Below are positions 1-7,815 of a stretch of 64,000 nucleotides of DNA, piece after piece (position 1 is the stretch's first letter; each line of letters opens with the position of its first letter). Below the pieces are notes generated by a model. That model was given only the letters and a program-made list of their open reading frames with translations. It had not been told where the DNA came from and did no database searches. The position numbers were made by a program, and so were the translations under genes. This DNA comes from Desulfitobacterium dichloroeliminans LMG P-21439 (lineage in GTDB: Bacteria; Bacillota; Desulfitobacteriia; Desulfitobacteriales; Desulfitobacteriaceae): assembly GCF_000243135.2 (NCBI RefSeq), contig NC_019903.1, positions 3,076,001 through 3,140,000 of the forward strand, written 5' to 3'.

Positions 1-1623
1 ATGCTCTACTCCGCCGACATATTGATCCACATTCATCCATTGATCTGCAGCCTCCTTGGAGAAAGGCAGCTTACTATTTTGCGGATCAGTATAGCGGAGG
101 AAGTACCAAGAAGAGCACATAAAAGTATCCATAGTGTCAGTCTCACGTCGAGCCTTACCACCGCAGGTAGGGCAAGTGGTTTGCTTAAAGCTTTCGGAAG
201 AGGTCAATGGATTTTCTCCGGCTTTAAAGACCACGTCATCAGGGAGCTGTACCGGTAGCTGATCCTGAGGGACAGGGACGATTCCACAATGGTCGCAATA
301 CACCATCGGGATAGGCGCCCCCCAATAGCGCTGGCGAGAGATGAGCCAATCACGGAGGCGGAAGTTCACTTTCCGCTCCCCAAAGCCATCCTGTTCAGCT
401 TGAGCGGACATTTTATCCCAAGCGTCCATGTTCTTCAGCCCATCATATTCTCCCGAATTCACCATGATTCCTTCACCAGTAAAAGCCACTTGAAGCGGAG
501 CATCTTTCTCCGTTACAGAGGCGTCTTCGGGAAGAATAACCGTTTTTATAGGAAGCTTATATTTTGTTGCAAACTCAAAGTCCCGCTCATCATGTGCAGG
601 TACGCCCATAACAGCTCCTGTTCCGTAATCAAACAGGACATAATTAGCAATCCAGATGGGAACCCTCTCACCACTATAAGGATTAAGACAATAGGCACCG
701 GTAAACAAGCCTTCCTTCTCGGTTTCCGTGGAAGTTCGCGCAATCTCATTGAGGCCTTTCATCCGGCTAACAAAATTTTGCACCTCTTGTTCATATTCTG
801 TACCCGCAATCAGCTCTTGAACCAAAGGGTGCTCTGGGGCTAAAACCACATAGCTCACCCCAAAAATCGTATCCACCCGTGTGGTGTAGACTCTGATCTT
901 ATCCTCACGATTCTCAACCGTAAACTCTACTTCTGTCCCCTCGGAGCGACCAATCCAGTTCTTCTGCATGGTCTTGACCTTCTCAGGCCAGCCCTTTAGC
1001 TTCTCCAAATCATCCAGTAGCACTTGAGCGTAATCCGTAATCTTGAAGAACCATTGCTCCAAATCTTTTTTCGTTACTTCCGTATCACAACGTTCACAGG
1101 CCCCATCCACGACTTGCTCGTTGGCTAGTACAGTGGCACAGGAAGGACACCAATTGACGGCAGCTTTTCTCTTATATACCAAACCATGCTTATAAAACTC
1201 CAAAAACATCCACTGGGTGAACTTATAATAATCCGGATGGCAAGTGGCGAACTCCCGATCCCAGTCATAGGAAATCCCCATCTCTTGGAGCTGCCGCTTC
1301 ATATTCGCGATATTTTTCCAAGTCCATTCCGCTGGCGGTGTTTGATTCTTGATCGCTGCATTTTCGGCAGGTAAACCAAAGGAGTCCCAACCGATGGGAT
1401 GCAGGACATTAAAGCCCATCATCCGCTTAAATCGGGCAATGACATCCACGATGGAATAGTTACGAACGTGTCCCATATGAAGATTACCTGAAGGGTATGG
1501 AAACATAGCTAAAGCATAGTATTTCGGCTTATCGGAATGATTCTCAGCCTTGTAATCTTTTCTGTCCACCCATTGCTTCTGCCATCTGGATTCAATCTCC
1601 GAAAACAGATATTTCTCTTGCAT
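1..1623 (-). CDS. leuS: Leucyl-tRNA synthetase, N-terminal 541 codons (3' end outside window)
   Basis: Class I aminoacyl-tRNA synthetase that charges tRNA-Leu. The frame runs open from an ATG at 1623 to the window edge. The translation shows the HIGH-type motif as [15 protein letters not shown] about 40 residues in, two CxxC zinc-type pairs ([14 protein letters not shown] and CDHCG), the editing-domain stretch TTRVDTIFG, and the late catalytic stretch SSWYFLRY ending in YVGGVEH at position 1. The KMSKS motif and anticodon domain lie outside. A T-box leader precedes it, so transcription should respond to uncharged tRNA-Leu. Identification is by characteristic motifs read directly from the sequence. 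Confidence 0.97.
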   Translation of the reverse strand, partial: MQEKYLFSEIESRWQKQWVDRKDYKAENHSDKPKYYALAMFPYPSGNLHMGHVRNYSIVDVIARFKRMMGFNVLHPIGWDSFGLPAENAAIKNQTPPAEWTWKNIANMKRQLQEMGISYDWDREFATCHPDYYKFTQWMFLEFYKHGLVYKRKAAVNWCPSCATVLANEQVVDGACERCDTEVTKKDLEQWFFKITDYAQVLLDDLEKLKGWPEKVKTMQKNWIGRSEGTEVEFTVENREDKIRVYTTRVDTIFGVSYVVLAPEHPLVQELIAGTEYEQEVQNFVSRMKGLNEIARTSTETEKEGLFTGAYCLNPYSGERVPIWIANYVLFDYGTGAVMGVPAHDERDFEFATKYKLPIKTVILPEDASVTEKDAPLQVAFTGEGIMVNSGEYDGLKNMDAWDKMSAQAEQDGFGERKVNFRLRDWLISRQRYWGAPIPMVYCDHCGIVPVPQDQLPVQLPDDVVFKAGENPLTSSESFKQTTCPTCGGKARRETDTMDTFMCSSWYFLRYTDPQNSKLPFSKEAADQWMNVDQYVGGVEH

Positions 1624-1684
1624 AAAATACTTCCCCCTTAAATCCGAGCTTGCTTAATCGTTTTACTTAAAACTAAATTAAATA

Positions 1685-1925
1685 GCAAAAAACTCCCGTC
1701 CCCTAAAGGGACGAGAGCATAATCCCGCGGTACCACCCAATTTCAATAGCACTTTGCCGATCATAACGGTTCGTACCGGTACCCATTTTTACCTGGATAC
1801 AGCTCAGGGGTGAGAATTCACCAAGCCCTCAAACAACTTTCACCAGCCGTTGCTTCTCTAAAATGAGGACTATGAGATTGCTCCCCTTCATTGCCTTTAA
1901 CGCTCTTATTCTTCTCATTAACTAA
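1685..1925 (-). promoter_or_regulatory. T-box leader of leuS
   Basis: The minus strand carries the T-box core GGTGGTACCGCG (positions 1726-1737), followed by a terminator hairpin (stem around 1692-1717) with a T run just before leuS. The core sequence pairs with the acceptor end of uncharged tRNA in known T-boxes. About 190 bases of structured leader lie upstream of it, as expected for Stem I and the specifier region. I did not resolve the specifier codon with confidence. The 5' limit is approximate. Confidence 0.93.
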
Positions 1926-1948
1926 AAATATAGCACGAAATATATTTT

Positions 1949-1977
1949 ATACTATCCATAATTAATGAAAATGTCAA
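1949..1977 (-). promoter_or_regulatory. Sigma-A-type promoter for the leuS T-box leader
   Basis: On the minus strand a perfect TTGACA (1972-1977) is followed after 17 bases by TAGTAT (1949-1954). It lies directly upstream of the T-box leader and downstream of the rsfS stop codon, so leuS has its own promoter. Confidence 0.75.
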
Positions 1978-2011
1978 GTTTTCTAAAATCTATCTGATCC
2001 AATCGACTTGC

Positions 2012-2359
2012 TTAGGTCGTAGTAAAGCTGACTGGCTTGGCGTCTCCCCAAAGCCGCTCAAGATTATAAAATTCACGTTGATCCGGAGTCATAATGTGAA
2101 TCACCAAATCCCCGCAATCCACAAGAACCCATTTGGCTTCTTGGAGACCCTCGACTCTTAAGACAGTCACCCCTAAGGCAGGGAGTTTATCGGTTAAATT
2201 ATCCGTAATCGCTTTGACTTGAGTCGTGGAATTTCCGGTGACGATCAAGAAATAATCCGTGACCATCGAAATACCCTTGAGATCAAGGAGTATGGCTTCT
2301 CGACCCTTCTTCTCTTCAACTAGAGTTATAGCCCCTTGCAATTGATCATCTGTCAGCAA
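2012..2359 (-). CDS. rsfS: Ribosomal silencing factor RsfS
   Basis: Small protein of 115 residues in the Iojap/RsfS family, which binds ribosomal protein L14 and blocks subunit joining when nutrients are scarce. The family signature is visible as KGISMVTDYFLIVTGNS and KWVLVDCGDLVIHIM, and the length is normal for the family. It starts at a TTG codon behind the strong ribosome binding site AAAGGAGG. Its first codons overlap the end of yqeK by 14 bases, indicating translational coupling. It sits at the end of the obg-yhbY-nadD-yqeK-rsfS run, a common order in Firmicutes. Confidence 0.95.
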   Translation of the reverse strand: MLTDDQLQGAITLVEEKKGREAILLDLKGISMVTDYFLIVTGNSTTQVKAITDNLTDKLPALGVTVLRVEGLQEAKWVLVDCGDLVIHIMTPDQREFYNLERLWGDAKPVSFTTT

Positions 2360-2924
2360 ATTTTTGCCTCCTTTTTAAATCTTCATAAGTAAGCCGGGTC
2401 TGCGGATGGATGACACGCTTACTCTTTCGTAAATAATTCAAAGTATGTTCAACACACAACAGTGTACCGTTCTCAAGATTATCATACAAGGATTGACGGA
2501 GTTTGTCCACATTGGGAAATGTTCGATGAGGTTCTGTTAAATCTGCACTATAGATTAGCATCTCTAGCTTCCCCATTCCCGGAGCTCCCAAGGTATGATT
2601 TGCTATGGCAGCGAGGACTTCCGCATCCTTATAACCCCCTTCATGTTCCAACCAATAGGCTGCTAGCGGGCCATGAAGTACATGTGGATGATCTTCAGCT
2701 GCAGCATATTGGCTTAACTGCCATTCCTTGGCTAACTTTATTTGCTCCTGCAGGCTGATTTCTTTTTTTATATCATGTAGATAAGCAGCAATCTGAGCCT
2801 TAACCTCGTCCACATGATGCTTCTCGGCTAGCTCCTGTGCCCACTGTACGACCCTCAACGTATGGCTAAACCGTTTCGTCGACATAGAGCGTTGAGCGAG
2901 CTCATTGGCTTGCTGAATATCCAT
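2346..2924 (-). CDS. yqeK: HD-domain hydrolase YqeK (Ap4A hydrolase family)
   Basis: HD-superfamily phosphohydrolase of 192 residues. Residues about 18-50 hold the first conserved His (FSHTLRVVQWA) and the HD doublet (AAYLHDIKKE). Further metal ligands are likely in EDHPHVLHGP and NHTLG. Members of this family hydrolyse diadenosine tetraphosphate symmetrically to two ADP. It lies between nadD and rsfS as in many Firmicutes, where nadD and yqeK are neighbours. Here the RRM-protein gene sits between nadD and yqeK, which is unusual. The annotation is by motif and context. Confidence 0.9.
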   Translation of the reverse strand: MDIQQANELAQRSMSTKRFSHTLRVVQWAQELAEKHHVDEVKAQIAAYLHDIKKEISLQEQIKLAKEWQLSQYAAAEDHPHVLHGPLAAYWLEHEGGYKDAEVLAAIANHTLGAPGMGKLEMLIYSADLTEPHRTFPNVDKLRQSLYDNLENGTLLCVEHTLNYLRKSKRVIHPQTRLTYEDLKRRQKFADR

Positions 2925-2962
2925 GACACTTAAACCCCTTTAAATAGATTCAGATACGCCGA

Positions 2963-2998
2963 GAAGACCCTTCTTACCTTGCGGTAAGAGGGTCTCCC
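2963..2998. terminator. Stem-loop between the RRM-protein gene and yqeK
   Basis: An inverted repeat (GACCC-TTCTTACC left arm, GGTAAGAGGGTC right arm, one bulged base) lies in the short gap between the two genes. The T run that would make it a clear intrinsic terminator is weak on the minus strand. It may be a processing or attenuation hairpin. Confidence 0.4.
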
Positions 2999-3012
2999 TG
3001 GGATTATGTTTT

Positions 3013-3264
3013 TTACATCTGTTGCTTTGGACGGGCCTCGTTCACTGTTAAAGGACGACCACCGAAGTCCTTCCCATTGAGATCCTCTGCCATACGCGAT
3101 GCATCGTCATCTTCAACCTCAACAAAGCCAAAGCCTCTTGAACGGCCTGTTTCGCGATCGGTAATGATGCGGCTGCTAATGACTTGACCATACTGGCCAA
3201 AGAAAGAATTGAGATCTTCGGACGTCGTGTTCCAGGGCAAATTTCCAACATATAAAGTAGCCAT
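3013..3264 (-). CDS. Single-RRM RNA-binding protein
   Basis: An 83-residue protein consisting of one RNA recognition motif. RNP-2 is LYVGNL at residues 3-8 and RNP-1 is RGFGFVEV near residues 43-50, with the expected aromatic residues for stacking on RNA bases. There is only a short tail after the domain. Such small RRM proteins are best known from cyanobacteria, where they are cold-induced, and occur in scattered anaerobes. Its target RNA is unknown. The strong ribosome binding site AAGAGGTGAC precedes the ATG. It interrupts the usual nadD-yqeK adjacency and has its own flanking gaps, so it may be transcribed separately. Confidence 0.93.
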   Translation of the reverse strand: MATLYVGNLPWNTTSEDLNSFFGQYGQVISSRIITDRETGRSRGFGFVEVEDDDASRMAEDLNGKDFGGRPLTVNEARPKQQM

Positions 3265-3347
3265 TTTGTTGTCACCTCTTGCTTTTTGAATTCGATTTTA
3301 GTATAAGCAAAAGCATCAGAACTATACTTGCTTAATCGTATAATCAA

Positions 3348-3986
3348 CTATATCACATACAAACCCGCTTCTTCAACATAGATCCGAACCGGCTCCGGAA
3401 GCAGATAACGAATAGGCTTCCCCTCTTTTACCCGCGAACGGATATCCGTCGAAGATATGGCAAGCGCCGGTACATCGAAAAGGTGTATGTGAGGGATAAA
3501 CTCTGGATATTTTCTTTCAAATTCTAGCAGAAACTCATCTGGAGCAAAGCCAGGCCGGGAGGCCCCAATGAAATGGCTTAAAGAAAGAACGGATTGGACA
3601 TCGCGCCAAGTAAAAATCTCCCGAAAAGCATCGACTCCTGTTATAAAATAAAGTTCATGATCTGGGTAGATTCCATGCAATTGACGCAGGGTATCCACTG
3701 TATAGGAATAACCCTTCCGCTCGATTTCAAGATCTGATATCTCAAAAAAAACATTATCAGCAATCGCTCGCTTTACCATCTCATAACGATCCCTAGGAGC
3801 GGTAATGCGTCGACCAATTTTGTGCGGGGCGTTACCCGTAGGAATAAAAACCACTTTCTCCAAGCTGAACTCATGACGAGCCATCTCTGCAGCGACCAGA
3901 TGCCCATAATGCAAGGGGTCAAAGGTACCTCCCATGATCCCTAGTCTTTTGGGTGAACCAACAAATTTATTACTCATTGGATCCAT
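3348..3986 (-). CDS. nadD: Nicotinate-nucleotide adenylyltransferase
   Basis: Converts nicotinate mononucleotide and ATP to deamido-NAD in NAD synthesis. The nucleotidyltransferase signature is GIMGGTFDPLHYGH (with the HxGH site) near the N-terminus, and the ISSTDIR motif is near the C-terminus. I place the start at the ATG at 3986 (MDPMSNKF), because AAAGGTGGAG lies nine bases upstream. An in-frame GTG at 4001 overlaps that ribosome binding site. The product is 212 residues, normal for the family. It follows yhbY in the obg-yhbY-nadD run. Confidence 0.95.
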   Translation of the reverse strand: MDPMSNKFVGSPKRLGIMGGTFDPLHYGHLVAAEMARHEFSLEKVVFIPTGNAPHKIGRRITAPRDRYEMVKRAIADNVFFEISDLEIERKGYSYTVDTLRQLHGIYPDHELYFITGVDAFREIFTWRDVQSVLSLSHFIGASRPGFAPDEFLLEFERKYPEFIPHIHLFDVPALAISSTDIRSRVKEGKPIRYLLPEPVRIYVEEAGLYVI

Positions 3987-4022
3987 CAACTCATGCTCCA
4001 CCTTTTTTGAACCGAGCTTAGC

Positions 4023-4316
4023 TTATCTCGGCAACATAATGACGGGATTTTTTTTAGATTCGCGATAAAGCAGAAAATTTCTACCAATCACTTGAACTAG
4101 TTCAGACGAAGTACGTTCAGCCAACACCTCGGCCGCTCCCTGAACATCTTCTGTACTATTCGGAAGGACTCTACCCTTTATTAATTCCCTAACTGCCAAT
4201 GTCTCGTCAGTCTGAACAACGACAGAATCTGTCACTCCACCTTTGCCGACCTGCAAAACGGGATCCATTTCATTGCCCATGGCACGAAGAAAACGCTTTT
4301 GTTTTCCAGTTAACAC
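4023..4316 (-). CDS. yhbY: CRM-domain RNA-binding protein YhbY
   Basis: A 97-residue CRS1/YhbY-domain protein, a family that binds pre-50S ribosomal particles. The start region LTGKQKRFLRAMGNEMDP and the GxxG-type loop GKGGVTDS are typical. It begins at a GTG codon preceded by GGAGG. It is placed between obgE and nadD, which fits a role in ribosome assembly beside the Obg GTPase. Confidence 0.92.
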   Translation of the reverse strand: MLTGKQKRFLRAMGNEMDPVLQVGKGGVTDSVVVQTDETLAVRELIKGRVLPNSTEDVQGAAEVLAERTSSELVQVIGRNFLLYRESKKNPVIMLPR

Positions 4317-4388
4317 CTCAAAACCTCCTATCCATCGCCAACTCCATAGTTTTTCACTCGGAGTATCACTATCTCACTTTAAGTCTGT

Positions 4389-5663
4389 TTACTCTTGCCA
4401 CTCAAATTGAAGCTCGGCAATATGAACCTTATCCCCTTCTTTAATCCCTTCTGAGCGCAGAGCCTTCTCAATGCCCATGGCTTTAAGAATGTTTTGGAAG
4501 CGGTAAAGGCCATCCTCCGTCTCGAACATCGTCATTTTCACATGTCGTTCAATCTCTTGGCCCGTAATAATAAAGCTATCCCCTTCACGAGTCAGCTCGA
4601 AACGATTGGGGGCTTCCGCATGGGTCACCCTATGCTGCTCCTCCTCCTTCACGAAGATTTCTGGAACAGGCGCCTCCGGTAAAACCTGGGCTACCCCATA
4701 AACCAGCTCCTGAAGTCCTTCCCCCGTCGCAGCAGACACCGGGAAAATGCGATACTCTTCGCCCAGTTTATCTTCTAATCGTTTAAAGTTTTCCTCAGCG
4801 CCGGGTATATCCATCTTATTCGCTACAATCAACATCGTCCGCTTTGCCAGCTCAGGACTATATTGGCGAAGCTCATCCTTGATGATTTGAAAATCTTCTA
4901 AAGGATCCCGCTCCTCTGAACCTGCTATATCCAGAACATGCAGGATGAGACGAGTTCTTTCCGTATGCCTAAGAAACTCATGCCCTAGGCCGGCGCCCGT
5001 ATGGGCACCTTCAATGAGACCGGGAATATCAGCCACAACAAAGCTTTCCCCATCTTCGAGAGCAACTACCCCCAGATTGGGAACAAGCGTCGTAAAATGA
5101 TAATCAGCAATTTTAGGCTTAGCAGCAGATATCCGCGAAATAATCGTCGACTTTCCAACGTTAGGAAACCCGACGAGTCCTACATCAGCCAAAAGCTTCA
5201 GCTCGAGCAGTAGGTTCCGTTCCTCTCCGGGCTCCCCTTTTTCAGCGACCGTCGGAGCTTTGTTCGTATTGCTCATAAAACGAGCATTGCCTCGCCCACC
5301 ACGACCGCCAGTGGCTACAATAACGCGTTGCCCATGCTCAACGAGGTCGGCGAGAATTTCACCCGAATCCGCATCCTTCACTACGGTGCCCACAGGAATC
5401 CGCACGGACATATCCTCGCCGCTCCGCCCATGCATATTTTTACTTTGTCCATGCTCCCCGCGATCGGCTTTGTAGTGGCGTTTATAGCGGAAATCCACCA
5501 AGGTCCGCAAGCCTTCATCGGCGACAAAAATCACCTTCCCGCCACGGCCACCATCCCCGCCATTGGGTCCTCCTTCAGGAACGTATTTCTCACGACGGAA
5601 AGCCACTGCTCCAGCTCCACCGTCTCCACCTTTAACATAGATTTTTGCCTGATCGTAAAACAT
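4389..5663 (-). CDS. obgE: Obg-family GTPase
   Basis: Ribosome-associated GTPase of 424 residues involved in 50S assembly, stress response and sporulation. The glycine-rich Obg fold is at residues 1-155. The G domain has G1 as GFPNVGKST, G3 as DIPGLIEGA and G4 as NKMD. The C-terminal OCT domain follows (about residues 345-424). The ATG at 5663 fits the conserved N-terminus MFYDQAKIYVKGGDGG. It lies downstream of spo0B, as in Bacillus, where spo0B and obg are co-transcribed. Confidence 0.98.
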   Translation of the reverse strand: MFYDQAKIYVKGGDGGAGAVAFRREKYVPEGGPNGGDGGRGGKVIFVADEGLRTLVDFRYKRHYKADRGEHGQSKNMHGRSGEDMSVRIPVGTVVKDADSGEILADLVEHGQRVIVATGGRGGRGNARFMSNTNKAPTVAEKGEPGEERNLLLELKLLADVGLVGFPNVGKSTIISRISAAKPKIADYHFTTLVPNLGVVALEDGESFVVADIPGLIEGAHTGAGLGHEFLRHTERTRLILHVLDIAGSEERDPLEDFQIIKDELRQYSPELAKRTMLIVANKMDIPGAEENFKRLEDKLGEEYRIFPVSAATGEGLQELVYGVAQVLPEAPVPEIFVKEEEQHRVTHAEAPNRFELTREGDSFIITGQEIERHVKMTMFETEDGLYRFQNILKAMGIEKALRSEGIKEGDKVHIAELQFEWQE

Positions 5664-5792
5664 GACATTATCCCCTTCTGATCCCTAAGCCCATATAGTA
5701 CACATCGTGTCACATAACTTTACTTATCCGAAAGTTATCCAGAGTTAAGTAAGTTTCCTTTATCGTATTTTAATCTATTTTCCCTTAAATTA

Positions 5793-6296
5793 CTACAAAC
5801 ATAGACTTTGTTCCCAAATAACTCTCTCATCATCAAATAAAGCTATACGACAGCCAAAGCTTTCCGTAGAACACAAATCAATTTCTATAACTGGATCCTC
5901 TAAACCTCGATGGCTCTTAAGAATTGCAGCTAAACACTCTTTAGTGTACCCGAATAGAGCTTCTCCATATTCCTTCTGCCAAAAGCCTTGCCAAAATTCT
6001 TCTTTTTTCAAAGAACTCTCGAGCTGAACATCAACCCAAAGACCTTCCTTACGTAGGGCAATAACCAAACCAAGCAAAGAAGCGACCACGATATCCTGAG
6101 GAATCTGCCCGATTTGCTGCTCAACTTCTAATCCCTTGACCCCTTCTTGCATATAAAGTAAAGCTCGATCTGCTTTTCCCAGCTGCAAATACCCCATAAT
6201 CACTTGCCAGTGGTTGAGAAAGTCGTGGCGCTGCAGTCGGTAGTGATCCAGCTGTTCTGCTAGGAGAGTTCGTTCTAAGGAAGATTTATCAGGCAC
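5793..6296 (-). CDS. spo0B: Spo0B-type phosphotransferase/sensor kinase-like protein
   Basis: A 167-residue protein with the Spo0B dimerisation signature RHDFLNHWQVIMGYLQLG near residues 23-40. The His in RHDFLNH is the site that carries the phosphoryl group in the phosphorelay. The remainder is a short, degenerate kinase-like C-terminal domain without clear ATP-binding motifs, as in Spo0B. It starts at GTG, after an AAAGGA site. Context supports the call: in Bacillus the order rplU-prp-rpmA-spo0B-obg is identical. Whether the Spo0F step of the relay exists in this organism cannot be seen here. Confidence 0.85.
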   Translation of the reverse strand: MPDKSSLERTLLAEQLDHYRLQRHDFLNHWQVIMGYLQLGKADRALLYMQEGVKGLEVEQQIGQIPQDIVVASLLGLVIALRKEGLWVDVQLESSLKKEEFWQGFWQKEYGEALFGYTKECLAAILKSHRGLEDPVIEIDLCSTESFGCRIALFDDERVIWEQSLCL

Positions 6297-6380
6297 ACTA
6301 TTCAGTCCTTTCAGAGCTTATTTGCTGCTGTTGTTGGGAGACATTGTCCAGCTTGCTTTGTAGCCTTGCCCCTATACAAA

Positions 6381-6408
6381 GAAAACCCCCGGGATTATCC
6401 CAGGGGTG
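6381..6408 (-). terminator. Intrinsic terminator after rpmA
   Basis: On the minus strand, ACCCC-TGGGA and TCCC-GGGGGT arms form a hairpin directly followed by TTTTC. It lies 19 bases after the rpmA stop and ahead of spo0B, so rplU-prp-rpmA forms a unit with partial separation from spo0B-obgE. Confidence 0.8.
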
Positions 6409-6426
6409 CGATTCTGACTGCTAAAA

Positions 6427-6723
6427 TTAAGCTTGAGCAACCTGGCGCTCAGGATAAATGCTAACTTGTTTACGGGTGCGATCTTTGCGCTCGAATTTTA
6501 CATAGCCATCGATCGTAGCAAAGAGTGTGTCATCCTTACCCAAGCCGCAGTTTTTGCCAGCATGAAACTTTGTTCCGCGTTGACGAACAATAATGTTACC
6601 TGCAGTAACAAATTGACCATCTCCACGCTTCACGCCTAAACGTTGAGCATTACTATCACGACCATTTCGAGAACTACCTACCCCTTTTTTATGGGCGAAT
6701 AATTGCAGATTCATTTTTAACAT
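6427..6723 (-). CDS. rpmA: Ribosomal protein L27 with cleavable N-terminal extension
   Basis: L27 of the 50S subunit, 98 residues. The start is the ATG at 6723 ([14 protein letters not shown]), because GGAGG lies 11 bases upstream; an upstream in-frame GTG overlaps that site. The extension before AHKKG is the Firmicute-type leader removed after the Phe by the cysteine protease Prp, encoded immediately upstream. Removal exposes the N-terminus that reaches the peptidyl-transferase centre. Confidence 0.97.
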   Translation of the reverse strand: MLKMNLQLFAHKKGVGSSRNGRDSNAQRLGVKRGDGQFVTAGNIIVRQRGTKFHAGKNCGLGKDDTLFATIDGYVKFERKDRTRKQVSIYPERQVAQA

Positions 6724-7076
6724 GGAGTCCACCTCCTCCGATTGATTTTCACATACTCTGAACCATAGCTTTGTTGAATTCCTTCAATACCTAAAACCAT
6801 GGTCCCTAAAATCCATTGGGCATGATCCAGTGTCACAGGCTCTAATTCTGGGAGAGTACAGCTTAAAAACCCTTGCAGGTCGTCCACTTCAACCTCCGGT
6901 TTGTTTGGAAGATAACGTTCCAAGCCGTTGACTGCTGAGATACCAAGCGCGGATACGGCGGCACAGACAACATCAAGTCCATACTCGGCATATCCTGCGT
7001 GCCCTGTTAATTCAAACTTGTGAATCCGTTGGCTGTCATCCAACCAAAGATTCAAGATAATACCTTGTTTTTTCAT
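6717..7076 (-). CDS. prp: Ribosomal-processing cysteine protease Prp
   Basis: Cysteine protease (YsxB family) that trims the N-terminal extension of L27. The catalytic His lies in [10 protein letters not shown] and the catalytic Cys in [11 protein letters not shown], both typical of the family. The likely start is the ATG at 7076, immediately after the rplU stop, giving 119 residues; an in-frame codon at 7097 inside rplU is a less likely start. It overlaps rpmA by a few bases. The rplU-prp-rpmA arrangement is the standard Firmicute one. Confidence 0.95.
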   Translation of the reverse strand: MKKQGIILNLWLDDSQRIHKFELTGHAGYAEYGLDVVCAAVSALGISAVNGLERYLPNKPEVEVDDLQGFLSCTLPELEPVTLDHAQWILGTMVLGIEGIQQSYGSEYVKINRRRWTPC

Positions 7077-7077
7077 C

Positions 7078-7389
7078 TTAGGCTTGAATAGCTTCAACCA
7101 CTACTTTTGTGTAGGGCTGGCGATGGCCTTGTTTACGACGATAATTCTTCTTAGATTTCATCTTGAATACAATTATCTTTTCGCCTTTGCCATGTTCAAC
7201 GACCTTAAGAAGAGCTTTAGCACCTTCTACAACTGGAGTCCCAACCTTTACCGCTCCGTCCTTTTCAACTAAAAGAACTTCATCGATAGTGACGGTATCT
7301 CCTACATTAGCGTCAAGCTTTTCCACAAAGAGGACTCCGCCTTCTTCAACACGGAATTGCTTGCCACCTGTTACGATCACTGCGTACAT
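7078..7389 (-). CDS. rplU: Ribosomal protein L21
   Basis: 50S ribosomal protein, 103 residues from the ATG at 7389 ([17 protein letters not shown]), which has GGGAGGTG eight bases upstream. The C-terminal stretch [16 protein letters not shown] is the family signature. It heads the rplU-prp-rpmA operon behind its own promoter and leader. It is the first core gene on the left side of the accessory island. Confidence 0.98.
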   Translation of the reverse strand: MYAVIVTGGKQFRVEEGGVLFVEKLDANVGDTVTIDEVLLVEKDGAVKVGTPVVEGAKALLKVVEHGKGEKIIVFKMKSKKNYRRKQGHRQPYTKVVVEAIQA

Positions 7390-7404
7390 AATTACACCTC
7401 CCAT

Positions 7405-7530
7405 GCCTAGACTCGCCTTTTCAGGCCGGCTCGCTTAAAATTTCTTCGAAGAAACCCCGAAAAATGAAATTTTAATCCAAAAACCTGTTAATTTGCCTGT
7501 TTCGCGCGGTTGCGGTGAGAAGTCACCACA
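7405..7530 (-). ncRNA. Probable L21-type autoregulatory leader of rplU
   Basis: About 125 transcribed bases separate the promoter from rplU. They contain paired segments, notably GCCGGCCTGAAAAGGC just before the ribosome binding site and AATTTC/GAAATT arms around a TTCTTCGAAGAA palindrome. Firmicutes commonly carry an L21 leader RNA here that mediates feedback. I infer this from position and folding potential only; a covariance-model search would decide. Confidence 0.4.
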
Positions 7531-7537
7531 TTTAGAT

Positions 7538-7567
7538 ATTTTAGCACCCATTACCCAATCTTGTCAA
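7538..7567 (-). promoter_or_regulatory. Sigma-A-type promoter for rplU-prp-rpmA
   Basis: On the minus strand TTGACA (7562-7567) is followed after 18 bases by TAAAAT (7538-7543). It marks the left limit of core transcription next to the island. Confidence 0.75.
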
Positions 7568-7598
7568 TTATTAATCAATCGAATTAGTAATCAGACAA

Positions 7599-7647
7599 CC
7601 CTTTGGCTTTCTGCATAAAATCATCCCTTTGCCTTTCCGCATAAAAT
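7599..7647. repeat. Two 23-bp direct repeats at the left edge of the island
   Basis: The copies at 7599-7621 and 7625-7647 read CCCTTTGGCTTTCTGCATAA-AAT and CCCTTTGCCTTTCCGCATAA-AAT. They differ at two positions and start 26 bases apart. They lie between the divergent rplU promoter and the first ligase gene, about 170 bases before its start, so they could be a tandem regulator site. The remaining 7648-7815 holds no gene; I see only the ribosome binding site AAGGAG. Confidence 0.6.
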
Positions 7648-7815
7648 GAAGCAGGTTCTCTAAAAACTTAGCCGGACACTACGTAGAGTTAACCAATCCT
7701 TTCGGCTAGGAATAGATTGTTAAGGAAAACAATAAATAGCTTTTCTATCCAAGAAAAAACTCTCTCACATATTTACGTTTTATCAATCTTCACTATAAGT
7801 AAGGAGTGAACAGTA

